The notes under the pieces were generated by a model. That model was given only the letters and a program-made list of their open reading frames with translations, was not told the DNA's origin and ran no database searches. From contig DLZV01000041.1 of assembly GCA_003447235.1 (NCBI GenBank), positions 1 through 64,000 on the forward strand: a stretch of 64,000 nucleotides of DNA, given 5' to 3'. Shown here piece by piece: positions 7,924 through 16,297 of this stretch. The number at the start of each line of letters is the position of its first letter. Position 1 is the first letter of the stretch. Both the position numbers and the translations under genes were made by a program. This DNA comes from Prevotella sp. (GTDB lineage: Bacteria > Bacteroidota > Bacteroidia > Bacteroidales > Bacteroidaceae).

Positions 7924-9326
7924 TCACTATGCACCAAACTATGATGCAGCCCGTCAGCGATGCCATAGGTCGTAACAAAGGTGATGACCAAAGAGTACTT
8001 GGTCTTGGTAGAGCTTTGGAAAAGTTCTAAGCGCTGCCTTAGCAACTGTTCGTATGCCTCCGTTATGCGGTATTGCGATTTGCTGAATTTCATCTCGCAC
8101 AAATGGATGATGCGGTCAGCACGTTTGATGACCAAATCGATCTGTCCACCATTTTGTCCATCAGCTGCTGCCTTGCGCCATGATGAAACTTCGGTCGCCA
8201 TCCCCGAAATACCCAAGGCACGCTTGATGCTGTCCGTGTGCATAAGACATACTATCTCAAATGTAAGTCCCTGCCACGTAGAAACTTGACGCGACTCAAA
8301 ATGATGACTCCACCATTGTTCGTCGCCCGAAACATCGGACAAGATGAACTTATAATAAAACAAAGTATAGAAATCCACCAAACGATAGATGGTATCTTTC
8401 ACCTTATGAGCGAAATTCTGATTTCGGGAAATGAAGTCGCATCGTTCAAGATTGGTCAGCACACGCGTGAGAGTTCCACCGGTAATCCCTGTAGCCTTGG
8501 ATATTTCCTCACGAGACATTCCATCATGATGGGCAGCCAAAGCCTTTACCACACTGATATATAAATCGGCGTTTGAAAACAAAGCATTGTAGAGTTCGTC
8601 GAACTCGCTTCGCATAATACCTCCTTGGGCAAAGAACAGTCTATCGACATTCTGCACAAGACTTTCTTTTGCATTAATAAGGCTTAAGTAAAACGGAATG
8701 CCACCAAACACCATGTAACACTGCAATATTTGGTATCGATCCCATTTGCAGTGTTTTCTCAGAAGATACGCCTCTGTCTCATGCAAAGTGAAAGGTCGGA
8801 CATAAATACTGCTTGTAATGCGAGCATGCAGTCCCCCTTGATTTTCTATCAGATTGTCCACCATCCATGAGGTAGCCGATCCGCTGGCAATAAACACAAT
8901 ATCATTACGACGAGCAGCCCAGCCATTCCAGAAGTTCTCCAATGCCGCAACAAAGTCAGACTTCTGTGTGTCTATCCAAGGCATTTCATCTATAAAAACC
9001 ACCTTTTTTCTGTTGGCATCGAGCGACTCAAGGTATTCTTCAAGCGCATCGAATGCATCGAACCAATCGGAAAACTTATCAGGTTTCGTGCCAGAGAACT
9101 TTTTCAATGCTCGCGCAAAACTCGTAAGTTGTCTTTGGCGCGATAGATTATGGCCTCCGACAAACGTGAAGTCGTATTGTCCCTGATAGTATTGATCCAC
9201 AAGAAAAGTCTTGCCCACTCTTCGCCGACCATACACTATGACAAATTCAGAACGATCGGACTCCATCACTCTGTGGAGTTCTTGACACTCTCGCTCTCTA
9301 CCAACAAGTTTGCTTCTCATGCCCAT
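7896..9326 (-). CDS. AAA ATPase with C-terminal DUF234-type nuclease-like domain
   Basis: A 476-residue protein of the archaeal-type ATPase/DUF234 family. The Walker A motif GRRRVGKT is at residues 33-40 and Walker B VVFIDEMPW at 109-117. A winged-helix region follows (GMSREEISKATGITGGTLTRVL, about 270-295). The C-terminal region has QIDLVIKRADRIIHLCEMKF near residues 398-416, a D...E-x-K layout typical of PD-(D/E)xK nuclease folds. Members are common on mobile DNA in Bacteroidota; their role is not settled. The ATG at 9326 is preceded by a -7 element at 9349-9356. The gene is AT-rich compared with its neighbours and is bracketed by 33-bp direct repeats. Confidence 0.85.
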   Translation of the reverse strand: MGMRSKLVGRERECQELHRVMESDRSEFVIVYGRRRVGKTFLVDQYYQGQYDFTFVGGHNLSRQRQLTSFARALKKFSGTKPDKFSDWFDAFDALEEYLESLDANRKKVVFIDEMPWIDTQKSDFVAALENFWNGWAARRNDIVFIASGSATSWMVDNLIENQGGLHARITSSIYVRPFTLHETEAYLLRKHCKWDRYQILQCYMVFGGIPFYLSLINAKESLVQNVDRLFFAQGGIMRSEFDELYNALFSNADLYISVVKALAAHHDGMSREEISKATGITGGTLTRVLTNLERCDFISRNQNFAHKVKDTIYRLVDFYTLFYYKFILSDVSGDEQWWSHHFESRQVSTWQGLTFEIVCLMHTDSIKRALGISGMATEVSSWRKAAADGQNGGQIDLVIKRADRIIHLCEMKFSKSQYRITEAYEQLLRQRLELFQSSTKTKYSLVITFVTTYGIADGLHHSLVHSEVTMEQLFK

Positions 9327-9348
9327 ACCGTTTATCTATTAACCTTGG

Positions 9349-9356
9349 CAAAGGTA
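9349..9356 (-). promoter_or_regulatory. -7 element of the ATPase gene
   Basis: TACCTTTG on the reverse strand, 22 bases before the ATG. The -33 box is not clear. Confidence 0.5.
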
Positions 9357-9373
9357 GCGTTTTTATGGCAGCA

Positions 9374-9440
9374 AAAAGAAAAAACACGCGATTTTCTACC
9401 CAAATCTATGCCAAGAAGGGAGATTTGGGTAGAAAATCGC
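9374..9440. repeat. 33-bp direct repeat, right copy, with a 20-bp inverted repeat
   Basis: 9374-9406 is identical to 7357-7389. In addition 9388-9407 and 9421-9440 form a perfect 20-bp inverted repeat with a 13-base loop. The left copy lacks the inverted partner. Confidence 0.9.
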
Positions 9441-9564
9441 CCATTTTTGACCTAAATCAAGTCATCACTCACCCTGTTGCTACGGGACGAACAGTAGTAT
9501 CATCACGCTATTAATCTATGCCAACATGCTATCTATAGTAAGCAGCTTGCCTGGCGATAAAGGC

Positions 9565-9608
9565 CAAAAAGCGGTATGGGAATCTTGCTGCGAAATTCCC
9601 ATACCGCT
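9565..9608 (-). terminator. Terminator of the DUF2795 gene
   Basis: A 14-bp perfect stem (9570-9583 with 9595-9608). On the reverse strand it is followed by TTTTTGG. Confidence 0.75.
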
Positions 9609-9656
9609 TATATTCAATGCTTCGAGCTGAGATAAAGATAATCAGCTTGTGAGCGA

Positions 9657-9878
9657 TTAGTACTCGTCCTCGTTGAAGAGGAAATCCTCCTTGGTGGGGT
9701 AGTCGGGCCAAATATCCTCTATGCCCTCATAAACCTCTCCTTCGTCCTCGATCTCCTGCAGGTTCTCGAGCACCTCCAGAGGTACGCCCGATCGTGTGGC
9801 ATAGTCTATCAGCTCATCCTTTGTTGCGGGCCATGGCGCGTCTTCCAGCTTTGAAGCCAATTCAAGAGTCCAATACAT
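9657..9878 (-). CDS. DUF2795 domain protein
   Basis: A 73-residue acidic protein beginning MYWTLELASKLEDAPWPATKDELIDYATRS. It matches the small DUF2795 family, which is abundant in Bacteroidota: a helical core with PWPATKDELIDYA and ..VLENLQEIEDEGE, and an acidic tail. The function is unknown. The start follows a TATATTTG -7 element at 9914-9921. It is a single-gene transcription unit ended by a strong hairpin. Confidence 0.85.
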   Translation of the reverse strand: MYWTLELASKLEDAPWPATKDELIDYATRSGVPLEVLENLQEIEDEGEVYEGIEDIWPDYPTKEDFLFNEDEY

Positions 9879-9913
9879 AGTCTTCTGTCTTTAAGTTTAT
9901 AAAAATTTGCGTG

Positions 9914-9921
9914 CAAATATA
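9914..9921 (-). promoter_or_regulatory. -7 element of the DUF2795 gene
   Basis: TATATTTG on the reverse strand, about 35 bases before the ATG. Confidence 0.5.
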
Positions 9922-10070
9922 CTATATTTTATTTGAACTGCAAGCGCTATGGCGTATTTTTTCGCACACACTGCAAACAAAGTTGAAATAACTACCTATA
10001 TAAGCAGGAATAACTACCTATATCAATAGAAATAGCCACGAATTCTGGGGGCACACGGAAGCCTCTTGCA

Positions 10071-10664
10071 CTAAAAGTTGATCTTATAGTGCTGCTTATA
10101 CTTCTTCTTATCGAAGAAGAGAAGGCCACAATAGTAGAGATCGAAACTGACACGTACGCGCTTGTCCTGCAAGATGCGCGCCCAGCTGCGGCGGGTCTCC
10201 CCATTGCGGTGGATGCCCTCCACGATGAGTAGGGAAGCATCTGTGGCCCGGTTGATGAGCGAGAAGACCTGCTGCTCCATATCCTGTCCGTGGGCCACGA
10301 CAGCCAGCGAGAAGGAATCCTCAGTAAGTGAGCAAGCCCCCTCCCCCATCGAAGAAAACGCCATCCGGAGGCAACCCGCATGAAGGTAGGCCCGCTTGGC
10401 CTCCGAGACATCGCCCACCAGCACGGCCTCGTCGGCCTGCTGGTGGTTGGCGATACGGAGGTAGAGTTCGCAGACCCTCCGTTCCCGCTTTGAGAGATGC
10501 GGGAACAGGGGGCGGAGGTCGTCGTAGGCATAGTAGGGATAGTGCTCATTGACGACATAGCGCACGAAGCGGTAGGCCCAGGGCGACTGGATACCGAAGC
10601 CACGGCAATACTTTGCCCGGCTCATCCACAACACGCCACGTCGCAATCGAGACAACATTGCCAT
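10071..10664 (-). CDS. Methyltransferase-like protein, conserved in Bacteroidota
   Basis: A 197-residue protein containing KYCRGFGIQSPWAYRFVRYVVNE, the pattern found at the N-terminus of a Bacteroidota family often labelled SAM-dependent methyltransferase. VLVGDVSEAKRAYLHAGC (about 90-110) resembles the SAM-binding strand and turn, though the glycine motif is weak. SLLIVEGIHRNGETRRSW may be the later strand. I chose the ATG at 10664, 24 bases after the pepP stop. An ATG at 10709 would overlap pepP by 22 bases and add 15 residues. It is the last gene of a four-gene unit. No substrate can be inferred. Confidence 0.65.
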   Translation of the reverse strand: MAMLSRLRRGVLWMSRAKYCRGFGIQSPWAYRFVRYVVNEHYPYYAYDDLRPLFPHLSKRERRVCELYLRIANHQQADEAVLVGDVSEAKRAYLHAGCLRMAFSSMGEGACSLTEDSFSLAVVAHGQDMEQQVFSLINRATDASLLIVEGIHRNGETRRSWARILQDKRVRVSFDLYYCGLLFFDKKKYKQHYKINF

Positions 10665-10687
10665 GGTTTCTGAGACTAGACCTAAGG

Positions 10688-12481
10688 TTACGCCTCGATG
10701 GGCTTGCAATGATCCTGGAGCCAGGCCAAGTCTTCGCCATCAAGATGGGGAGCGAGCTTCTCGCAGACCATCTGGTGGTAGTCATTGAGCCACTGCTTCT
10801 CCTCGGCGGTGAGGAGGGAACAATCGACGGGCGCAAGGTCTATCGGACAGAGCGTCAGCGACTCCATCTGCAAGAAGCGGCCCAGTTCGGTCTCCATATA
10901 ATCCTTGATCAAGCACGTGTTTTCAATGCGCACACCAAAGCGGTCGGACAGATAGATGCCCGGCTCGTTGGTGACGGTCATTCCCGCACGCAAGGCAGCC
11001 GGCATATACTCCATGCGCACCTGGTGGGGCCCCTCATGGACATTGAGATAGGAACCTACGCCGTGGCCCGTGCCGTGAAGGTAGTTGAGACCCGCGCGCC
11101 ATAGCGGTTCGCGTGCCAAGGCGTCGATCTGCGTGCCACTGCAACCATCGGGGAACTTTGCCAACTCCAACTGGATATGGCCCTTGAGCACCAGCGTATA
11201 GACGCGGCGCTGCTCTTCGGTGACGGGACCCAAAGCTATCGTGCGCGTGATATCGGTCGTGCCGTCCTGATACTGTGCGCCACTATCGATCAAGACCAAG
11301 CCACGGGGCTCCACGGGGATATCCGTCTCGGGAGTGGCCTCGTAGTGGACGATGGCACCATGGGCCTCATAGCCCACAATGGTATCGAAGGAAATGCCAC
11401 GGAAGAGATCTTGCTCCGCACGCAGGGTCGTGAGTTTCTTGTCGAGGGAGATCTCCGTCTGTCCTCCTGCCTCCACAGCAGGCTGAAGCCAGCGCAGGAA
11501 CTTCACCATCGCCACGCCGTCGCGCGTCATGGCACGGCGGTAGCCCGCTATCTCGGCTTCGTTCTTGACCGCCTTCATGGCGGGGATGGGCGACGGGGCA
11601 AACCTCACCACCGATTTCTCGAGGGCACAGGAGGCGAGATAGTAGCAAGTCTTCACACTGTCCAGCAGCAGACCGCCCTCGAAGGCATGAGACCGCAGGT
11701 AGTCGGCCACGGCAACATAGGGCTGCACCGCCACGCCAAGGTCGGAGAGGTAGCGACGCACCGCGTCGTCGAGTTTCTCCTCGTTGACAAAGAGCGTGGC
11801 ACTTTCCTGCTCTATCATCAAGTAGGAGACGAAGACAGGATTGCAATAGACGTCGGAGCCACGCAGGTTCAAAGTCCAGGCAATGTCGTCGAGGGCTGAG
11901 ACGAGCATGGCCTCGGCATCACAACTGCGCAGCGACTCACGGATGCGGGCGAATTTACTCTCCGTTGTCTCGCCAGCAAACTCCAGGGGATGGAGCTCCA
12001 CCTTCGCTGTCGGGATGGAGGGGCGGTCCGTCCAAATCTCGTTGAGCGGGTCGAAATCGGTACGCACCTGGATATCGTAGCCCTGGAAGAAGGCCTGCAT
12101 CCTCTGCACCTCGTCCGTGCCATTGACCCATCCGTCGAGACCCACCACAGGATGGGAGGCCCCACGAAGTTGTTCGGCCAGCCAGTCGGTGATCGTCGGC
12201 GTGCCCTCCACCTTGAGTTTCATCAGCATGATACCCGTGCCGCGGAGTTGCTCCTCGGCAGCAAGGAAGTAGCGGGAGTCGGTCCAGAGCGCGGCAGCAT
12301 CCATCGTGACGACGACCGTGCCGGCCGAACCATTGAAGCCTGAGATCCACTCGCGGCCTTTCCAATGGTCGGCGACATACTCACTATTGTGTGCATCTGT
12401 GCTGGGGAAGATGAAAGCCCCCAGTCCCTCGCGCTCCATCACCTGGCGGAGTGCGGCTATTCTTTCTACGATCTTAGTCAT
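10688..12481 (-). CDS. pepP: Xaa-Pro aminopeptidase, three-domain aminopeptidase P type (M24B)
   Basis: A 597-residue protein, the length of the three-domain aminopeptidase P found in eukaryotes and many Bacteroidota rather than the 440-residue E. coli form. The C-terminal pita-bread domain has all five expected metal ligands: D399 (LIDSG), D410 (TTDIT), H473 (GTGHGVG), E506 (TNEPG) and E520 (RIENT). The 11-residue spacing of the two Asp agrees with the family. It removes N-terminal residues preceding proline in the cytoplasm. It follows dacB by 47 bases on the same strand. The gene symbol is used by analogy. Confidence 0.9.
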   Translation of the reverse strand: MTKIVERIAALRQVMEREGLGAFIFPSTDAHNSEYVADHWKGREWISGFNGSAGTVVVTMDAAALWTDSRYFLAAEEQLRGTGIMLMKLKVEGTPTITDWLAEQLRGASHPVVGLDGWVNGTDEVQRMQAFFQGYDIQVRTDFDPLNEIWTDRPSIPTAKVELHPLEFAGETTESKFARIRESLRSCDAEAMLVSALDDIAWTLNLRGSDVYCNPVFVSYLMIEQESATLFVNEEKLDDAVRRYLSDLGVAVQPYVAVADYLRSHAFEGGLLLDSVKTCYYLASCALEKSVVRFAPSPIPAMKAVKNEAEIAGYRRAMTRDGVAMVKFLRWLQPAVEAGGQTEISLDKKLTTLRAEQDLFRGISFDTIVGYEAHGAIVHYEATPETDIPVEPRGLVLIDSGAQYQDGTTDITRTIALGPVTEEQRRVYTLVLKGHIQLELAKFPDGCSGTQIDALAREPLWRAGLNYLHGTGHGVGSYLNVHEGPHQVRMEYMPAALRAGMTVTNEPGIYLSDRFGVRIENTCLIKDYMETELGRFLQMESLTLCPIDLAPVDCSLLTAEEKQWLNDYHQMVCEKLAPHLDGEDLAWLQDHCKPIEA

Positions 12482-12528
12482 TATATATAGGGTATTTGGT
12501 TGATGGTTTCTGAAAGTTATTATCGTTC

Positions 12529-13863
12529 CTACTCACACATCGCCCGGCAGATGCGGTCCTGCAGTCCATTGGCCTGGCTGGCGCGGATGGTCCCCTGGTT
12601 GAGGATGCAGAAGGCCAGGCGGTGGCCATTGCTGGCCGTGCAGAATCCAGCAAGCGTCTTGACACTCGTCACCGTGCCCGTCTTGGCCCGCACATTGCTA
12701 TCGGCCGCCGTGCCACGAAGCCGCTTGCGGAGCGTGCCGTCGCGTCCGGCGATGGGCAGCGTGGGAAGCAGGGCCTCGTAGGCCTCCGTGTTATGGTAGT
12801 TGAGGCGCAAGAGGTGGACGAGGAGGTCGGCCGTGACATAATTGTAGAGCGAGAGTCCGCAACCATCAGCCGCGTAGTACTGCGCAGGATCAAGGCCTGC
12901 CGCACGCACCACCTGGTTGATCACCTGTCGGCCCTGGCGCGCACCTGCACGCCGCACACCTGTGCTCTTGGCCAACTGGTAGAAGACCGACTCGGCATGG
13001 AGGTTGTCGCTCTTCTTCATCATCCGCTGCAACACCCGCTTGAGGTCGTGGGTCTCCTCGGCCAGCAGCGTGGATCCTGCGGGGAGCGTGGCGTCGCCCA
13101 GCGTTCCCTCCAGGACAATGCCTGCCGCTCGCAGGCGCGAAGAGAGTTCGGCCAGGAAGCGGTCGCGACGGTTGTAGAGCAGGGGCGAGAGCGGCGGATT
13201 GCTATCGTCGTCGTCCCAGCACCAGCCCTCTCCCATCGGTTTGTCGTCCTTCATCGACTTGTCGGCCAGCAAGTCGCCCGTGATACGACGGATGCCTTTT
13301 TCACGCAGCGCACGGACGAAGGCGCGCATATTGGCGTCGCCAAAGAGGGGATCCATGCCACCGACACAATAGAGCGAACCGTGGAGCACGCCCGTGGAGT
13401 CGATGTCGCCACGGCAGTAGAGGCGCGTGGAAAACTGATAGTCCACGCCGAGGCGGTCGAGGGCCGTGATGGCGGTGACACACTTCTGGACGGAGGCCGG
13501 GCGCATCCGCTGGGCCTCGTTGAAGCGATAGACACACAGATCGGCACTGAGGTCCCAGACCATCACCGCCATTTGGGTGCTTTGAAGCAGTGGATCCTCG
13601 ATGATGGCGGCCATGCGGCTGGCAAAACTGTCGGTCCAAAGGCGGTCGAAATCGGCGCCATCGGCTACGACGGGACGGTCCGCCAAAGGAACCGTGTCGG
13701 TGTCGGCCACTTCGACAACGGGTGCTGCCACCAGCCCGGCGTCCTCGGCCAGGAGACGAGCCACACGGGCACTATCAACATAGACGAGATTGACCTGCGC
13801 CTGCATGGGCAGAGCCAGCAGGGCGGCCAAAAGGAAGAAAAGTTTTCTACGAATACTTGTCAT
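12529..13863 (-). CDS. dacB: D-alanyl-D-alanine carboxypeptidase/endopeptidase (PBP4, S13 family)
   Basis: A 444-residue protein with a signal peptide (LFFLLAALLALPMQAQ). The penicillin-binding motifs are in order: SVQK (S124 nucleophile, K127), SDN within KKSDNLHAE, and KTG within AKTGTVTS. The wide spacing between the first two motifs is the hallmark of S13 enzymes, which have inserted domains. It trims or hydrolyses peptidoglycan peptides in the periplasm. The ATG at 13863 was chosen because the signal peptide starts there; the frame is open further upstream but that overlaps the PH-domain gene. It is the second gene of the unit. Confidence 0.9.
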   Translation of the reverse strand: MTSIRRKLFFLLAALLALPMQAQVNLVYVDSARVARLLAEDAGLVAAPVVEVADTDTVPLADRPVVADGADFDRLWTDSFASRMAAIIEDPLLQSTQMAVMVWDLSADLCVYRFNEAQRMRPASVQKCVTAITALDRLGVDYQFSTRLYCRGDIDSTGVLHGSLYCVGGMDPLFGDANMRAFVRALREKGIRRITGDLLADKSMKDDKPMGEGWCWDDDDSNPPLSPLLYNRRDRFLAELSSRLRAAGIVLEGTLGDATLPAGSTLLAEETHDLKRVLQRMMKKSDNLHAESVFYQLAKSTGVRRAGARQGRQVINQVVRAAGLDPAQYYAADGCGLSLYNYVTADLLVHLLRLNYHNTEAYEALLPTLPIAGRDGTLRKRLRGTAADSNVRAKTGTVTSVKTLAGFCTASNGHRLAFCILNQGTIRASQANGLQDRICRAMCE

Positions 13864-13883
13864 TGTTTTGTAGGTTTTTAAGA

Positions 13884-14315
13884 TTAAGATTCTGTTTCTT
13901 TTTCTTTGCAAGTGTTCTTGGCAAGAGAGACACGCTTGCCGACTGCCTCGACAAACGAGGCTTCGTTCTCCGGGGTGAAGATACTGATGTTGTGGTCGCC
14001 ATACTCCACCATCACATAGCTGCCCGTGAGCAGGTGGCGGGGCATACGGCGAAGTGCCGTGATGGTCTGCAATGGGATGGCCTGTCCCCGTTGGCGCCCT
14101 ATTCTGCCGCTCTGCGTGGTCAGTTGGTCGTCGTCGAGGACATAGTCGGTATGGATGCCACGGTCGATGCCCCGCACGGCCACGGCCACAAGCAGCGCAC
14201 CAAGCACAGCCATGGGCCACGTGCCGAACCAAAAGCAATAGAGCGAGGCAAGGGCGAGGAGCAGGATGCCGCACAGTTCGCCCGGCGTGAGTCGATGATG
14301 AAATACTCTTGTCAT
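13884..14315 (-). CDS. Small membrane protein with a PH-like domain
   Basis: A 143-residue protein beginning MTRVFHHRLTPGELCGILLL. Two adjacent hydrophobic segments (about residues 14-47) form a hairpin. They are followed by a beta-rich bacterial PH-like region (DYVLDDDQLTTQSGRIGRQRG, then PLQTITALRRMP). The start is the ATG at 14315, only about ten bases after a TACCTTTG -7 element, so the message is nearly leaderless. It heads the unit PH protein-dacB-pepP-methyltransferase-like. The function is unknown. Confidence 0.75.
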   Translation of the reverse strand: MTRVFHHRLTPGELCGILLLALASLYCFWFGTWPMAVLGALLVAVAVRGIDRGIHTDYVLDDDQLTTQSGRIGRQRGQAIPLQTITALRRMPRHLLTGSYVMVEYGDHNISIFTPENEASFVEAVGKRVSLAKNTCKEKETES

Positions 14316-14325
14316 AGTTCGACTG

Positions 14326-14333
14326 CAAAGGTA
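14326..14333 (-). promoter_or_regulatory. -7 element for the PH protein-dacB-pepP unit
   Basis: TACCTTTG on the reverse strand immediately before the ATG at 14315, which implies a very short leader. Confidence 0.6.
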
Positions 14334-14492
14334 CGAAAAAAATGGGGAGCCACTCCCATTTCGATCCAAGAAAAATAGATCTACACCTTGCCTTGGGCGA
14401 TAAATTCTCAAAAAACATGCAACTTCCTGCCGTCACAAAGGAACTAAGCACAAAAATCGGGAGAAACATTCGCCCATCTGCCAATAAATGAG

Positions 14493-14500
14493 TAATTTTG
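14493..14500 (+). promoter_or_regulatory. -7 element of nadB
   Basis: TAATTTTG at 14493-14500, with about 50 bases of leader before the ATG at 14553. The -33 box is weak. Confidence 0.45.
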
Positions 14501-14552
14501 CGGGCGAAACGTTATTCCGCTCCCCATAGGGAGCACAACTGTTTGCTTAGAA

Positions 14553-16145
14553 ATGATTCATAAATACGATTTCCTGATCATCGGCGCTGGTATCGCCGGA
14601 ATGAGCTATGCCTTGAAGATAGCCAAGGCGCACAAGGGAAGGGTTTGCATGATTTGCAAGACGACGCTCGACGAGGCCAACACCTCGTTCGCGCAGGGCG
14701 GTGTGGCTTCGGTGACGAACCTCGCCGTAGATGACTTTGACAAGCACATCAAGGACACCATGATAGCAGGTGACTACATCTCCGACCGCAAAGCCGTGGA
14801 GCAGGTGGTGCGCAACGCGCCGGCACAGATCCAGGAGCTGGTCGAATGGGGCACCCAGTTTGACCGCAAGGAGGACGGCAGTTTTGACCTCCACCGCGAG
14901 GGCGGCCACAGCGAGTTTCGCATCCTGCACCATGCCGACGACACAGGCGCCGAGATCCAGCGCGCCCTGATGGAGGCCTGCCGTAACCATCCGCGCATCG
15001 AGATCAAGGAGAACCACTTCGCTGTGGAGATCATCACGCAGCACCACCTCGGCGTTGAGGTGACGCGGCGCACGCCCGACATCGAATGCTACGGAGCCTA
15101 CGTGCTCAATCCGGAGACCCAGAAGGTGGACACCTATCTGAGCCGCGTGACGCTGATGTGTACGGGCGGTTGCGGAGCGGTGTATCAGACGACGACCAAT
15201 CCCATCATCGCCACGGGCGACGGCGAGGCCATGGTCTATCGCGCTAAGGGCACGGTGAAGGACATGGAGTTCGTACAGTTTCACCCCACGTCGCTCTACC
15301 ATCCGGGTGAGACCCATCCGGCCTACCTCATCACCGAGGCCATGCGCGGCTACGGCGGCATTCTGAAATTGCCCACGGGTGAGACCTTCATGGAGAAATA
15401 TGACGAGCGCCTCTCCCTGGCCCCGCGCGACATCGTGGCGCGGGCCATCGACAAGGAGATGAAGACGCACGGCCTGGACCATGTCTGCCTCGACGTGACC
15501 CACAAGGACCCGGAGGAGACGCGCCAGCACTTCCCCAACATCTACCAGAAATGTCTCAGCATCGGCATTGACATCACGAAGGAGATGATCCCCGTGCGCC
15601 CGGCGGCCCACTATATGTGTGGCGGCATCAAGGTGGATCTCAACGGCGAGAGTTCCATCCATCGTCTCTATGCCCTGGGCGAGTGTTCCTGCACGGGACT
15701 GCACGGTGGCAACCGACTGGCCAGCAACTCGCTGATAGAGGCCGTGGTCTATGCGGACGCAGCAGCCAAGCACAGCCTGCAGGTGGTGGACGGCTACGAC
15801 TGGAATGACCGTGTGCCGGAGTGGAACGACGAGGGCACGATGACCAACGAGGAAAAAGTGCTCATCACACAGAGCATCAAGGAGGTGGGACAGGTGATGT
15901 CCAACTATGTCGGCATTGTCCGCTCCAACCTGCGACTGAAGCGCGCATGGGACCGCCTCGACTTGCTCTATGAGGAGACGGAAGCACTCTTCAAACGCGT
16001 GAAGGCGACGAAGGACATCTGCGAGCTACGCAACATGATCAACGTCGGCTACCTCATCACACGACAGGCCATCGAGCGAAAGGAAAGTCGCGGACTCCAC
16101 TACACCATCGACTACCCGAAGCACGCCTACGACCTCGAGAAGTAG
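14553..16145 (+). CDS. nadB: L-aspartate oxidase
   Basis: A 530-residue flavoprotein. The N-terminal FAD-binding motif is FLIIGAGIAGMSYALKIA (residues 6-23). TSFAQGGVASVTN and the C-terminal GLHGGNRLASNSLIEAVVYA are characteristic of L-aspartate oxidase within the fumarate reductase/succinate dehydrogenase family. It converts aspartate to iminoaspartate in the first step of de novo NAD synthesis. Oxygen or fumarate can serve as acceptor. No nadA or nadC is adjacent. The length is normal. The gene is followed by a GC-rich hairpin before the next gene. Confidence 0.93.
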   Translation: MIHKYDFLIIGAGIAGMSYALKIAKAHKGRVCMICKTTLDEANTSFAQGGVASVTNLAVDDFDKHIKDTMIAGDYISDRKAVEQVVRNAPAQIQELVEWGTQFDRKEDGSFDLHREGGHSEFRILHHADDTGAEIQRALMEACRNHPRIEIKENHFAVEIITQHHLGVEVTRRTPDIECYGAYVLNPETQKVDTYLSRVTLMCTGGCGAVYQTTTNPIIATGDGEAMVYRAKGTVKDMEFVQFHPTSLYHPGETHPAYLITEAMRGYGGILKLPTGETFMEKYDERLSLAPRDIVARAIDKEMKTHGLDHVCLDVTHKDPEETRQHFPNIYQKCLSIGIDITKEMIPVRPAAHYMCGGIKVDLNGESSIHRLYALGECSCTGLHGGNRLASNSLIEAVVYADAAAKHSLQVVDGYDWNDRVPEWNDEGTMTNEEKVLITQSIKEVGQVMSNYVGIVRSNLRLKRAWDRLDLLYEETEALFKRVKATKDICELRNMINVGYLITRQAIERKESRGLHYTIDYPKHAYDLEK

Positions 16146-16243
16146 GACTTCGGGGCCAGAGACTTAAGGGACCTAACGGCTTTGAGAGAGAAACAACACG
16201 ATTTTGAGAAATACAATAAAATAGCAAATCCTAATATCTATCC

Positions 16244-16280
16244 CCCCGCCCCCATCGGCAAGTGCGGATGTGGGGCGGGG
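16244..16280 (+). other. Strong GC hairpin between nadB and the C1 peptidase gene
   Basis: CCCCGCCCC at 16244-16252 pairs with GGGGCGGGG at 16272-16280. No T run follows. It lies 18 bases before the peptidase ATG, so it may be a 3' end stabiliser for nadB or a structure in the peptidase leader. Confidence 0.6.
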
Positions 16281-16297
16281 AAACAACCAACCAAAGT

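Noticed and set aside
12529..14484. A single 651-codon frame covering the PH gene region and dacB
   Set aside because: The upstream part reads as low-quality protein and overlaps the PH-domain gene in another frame; the dacB signal peptide begins at 13863.
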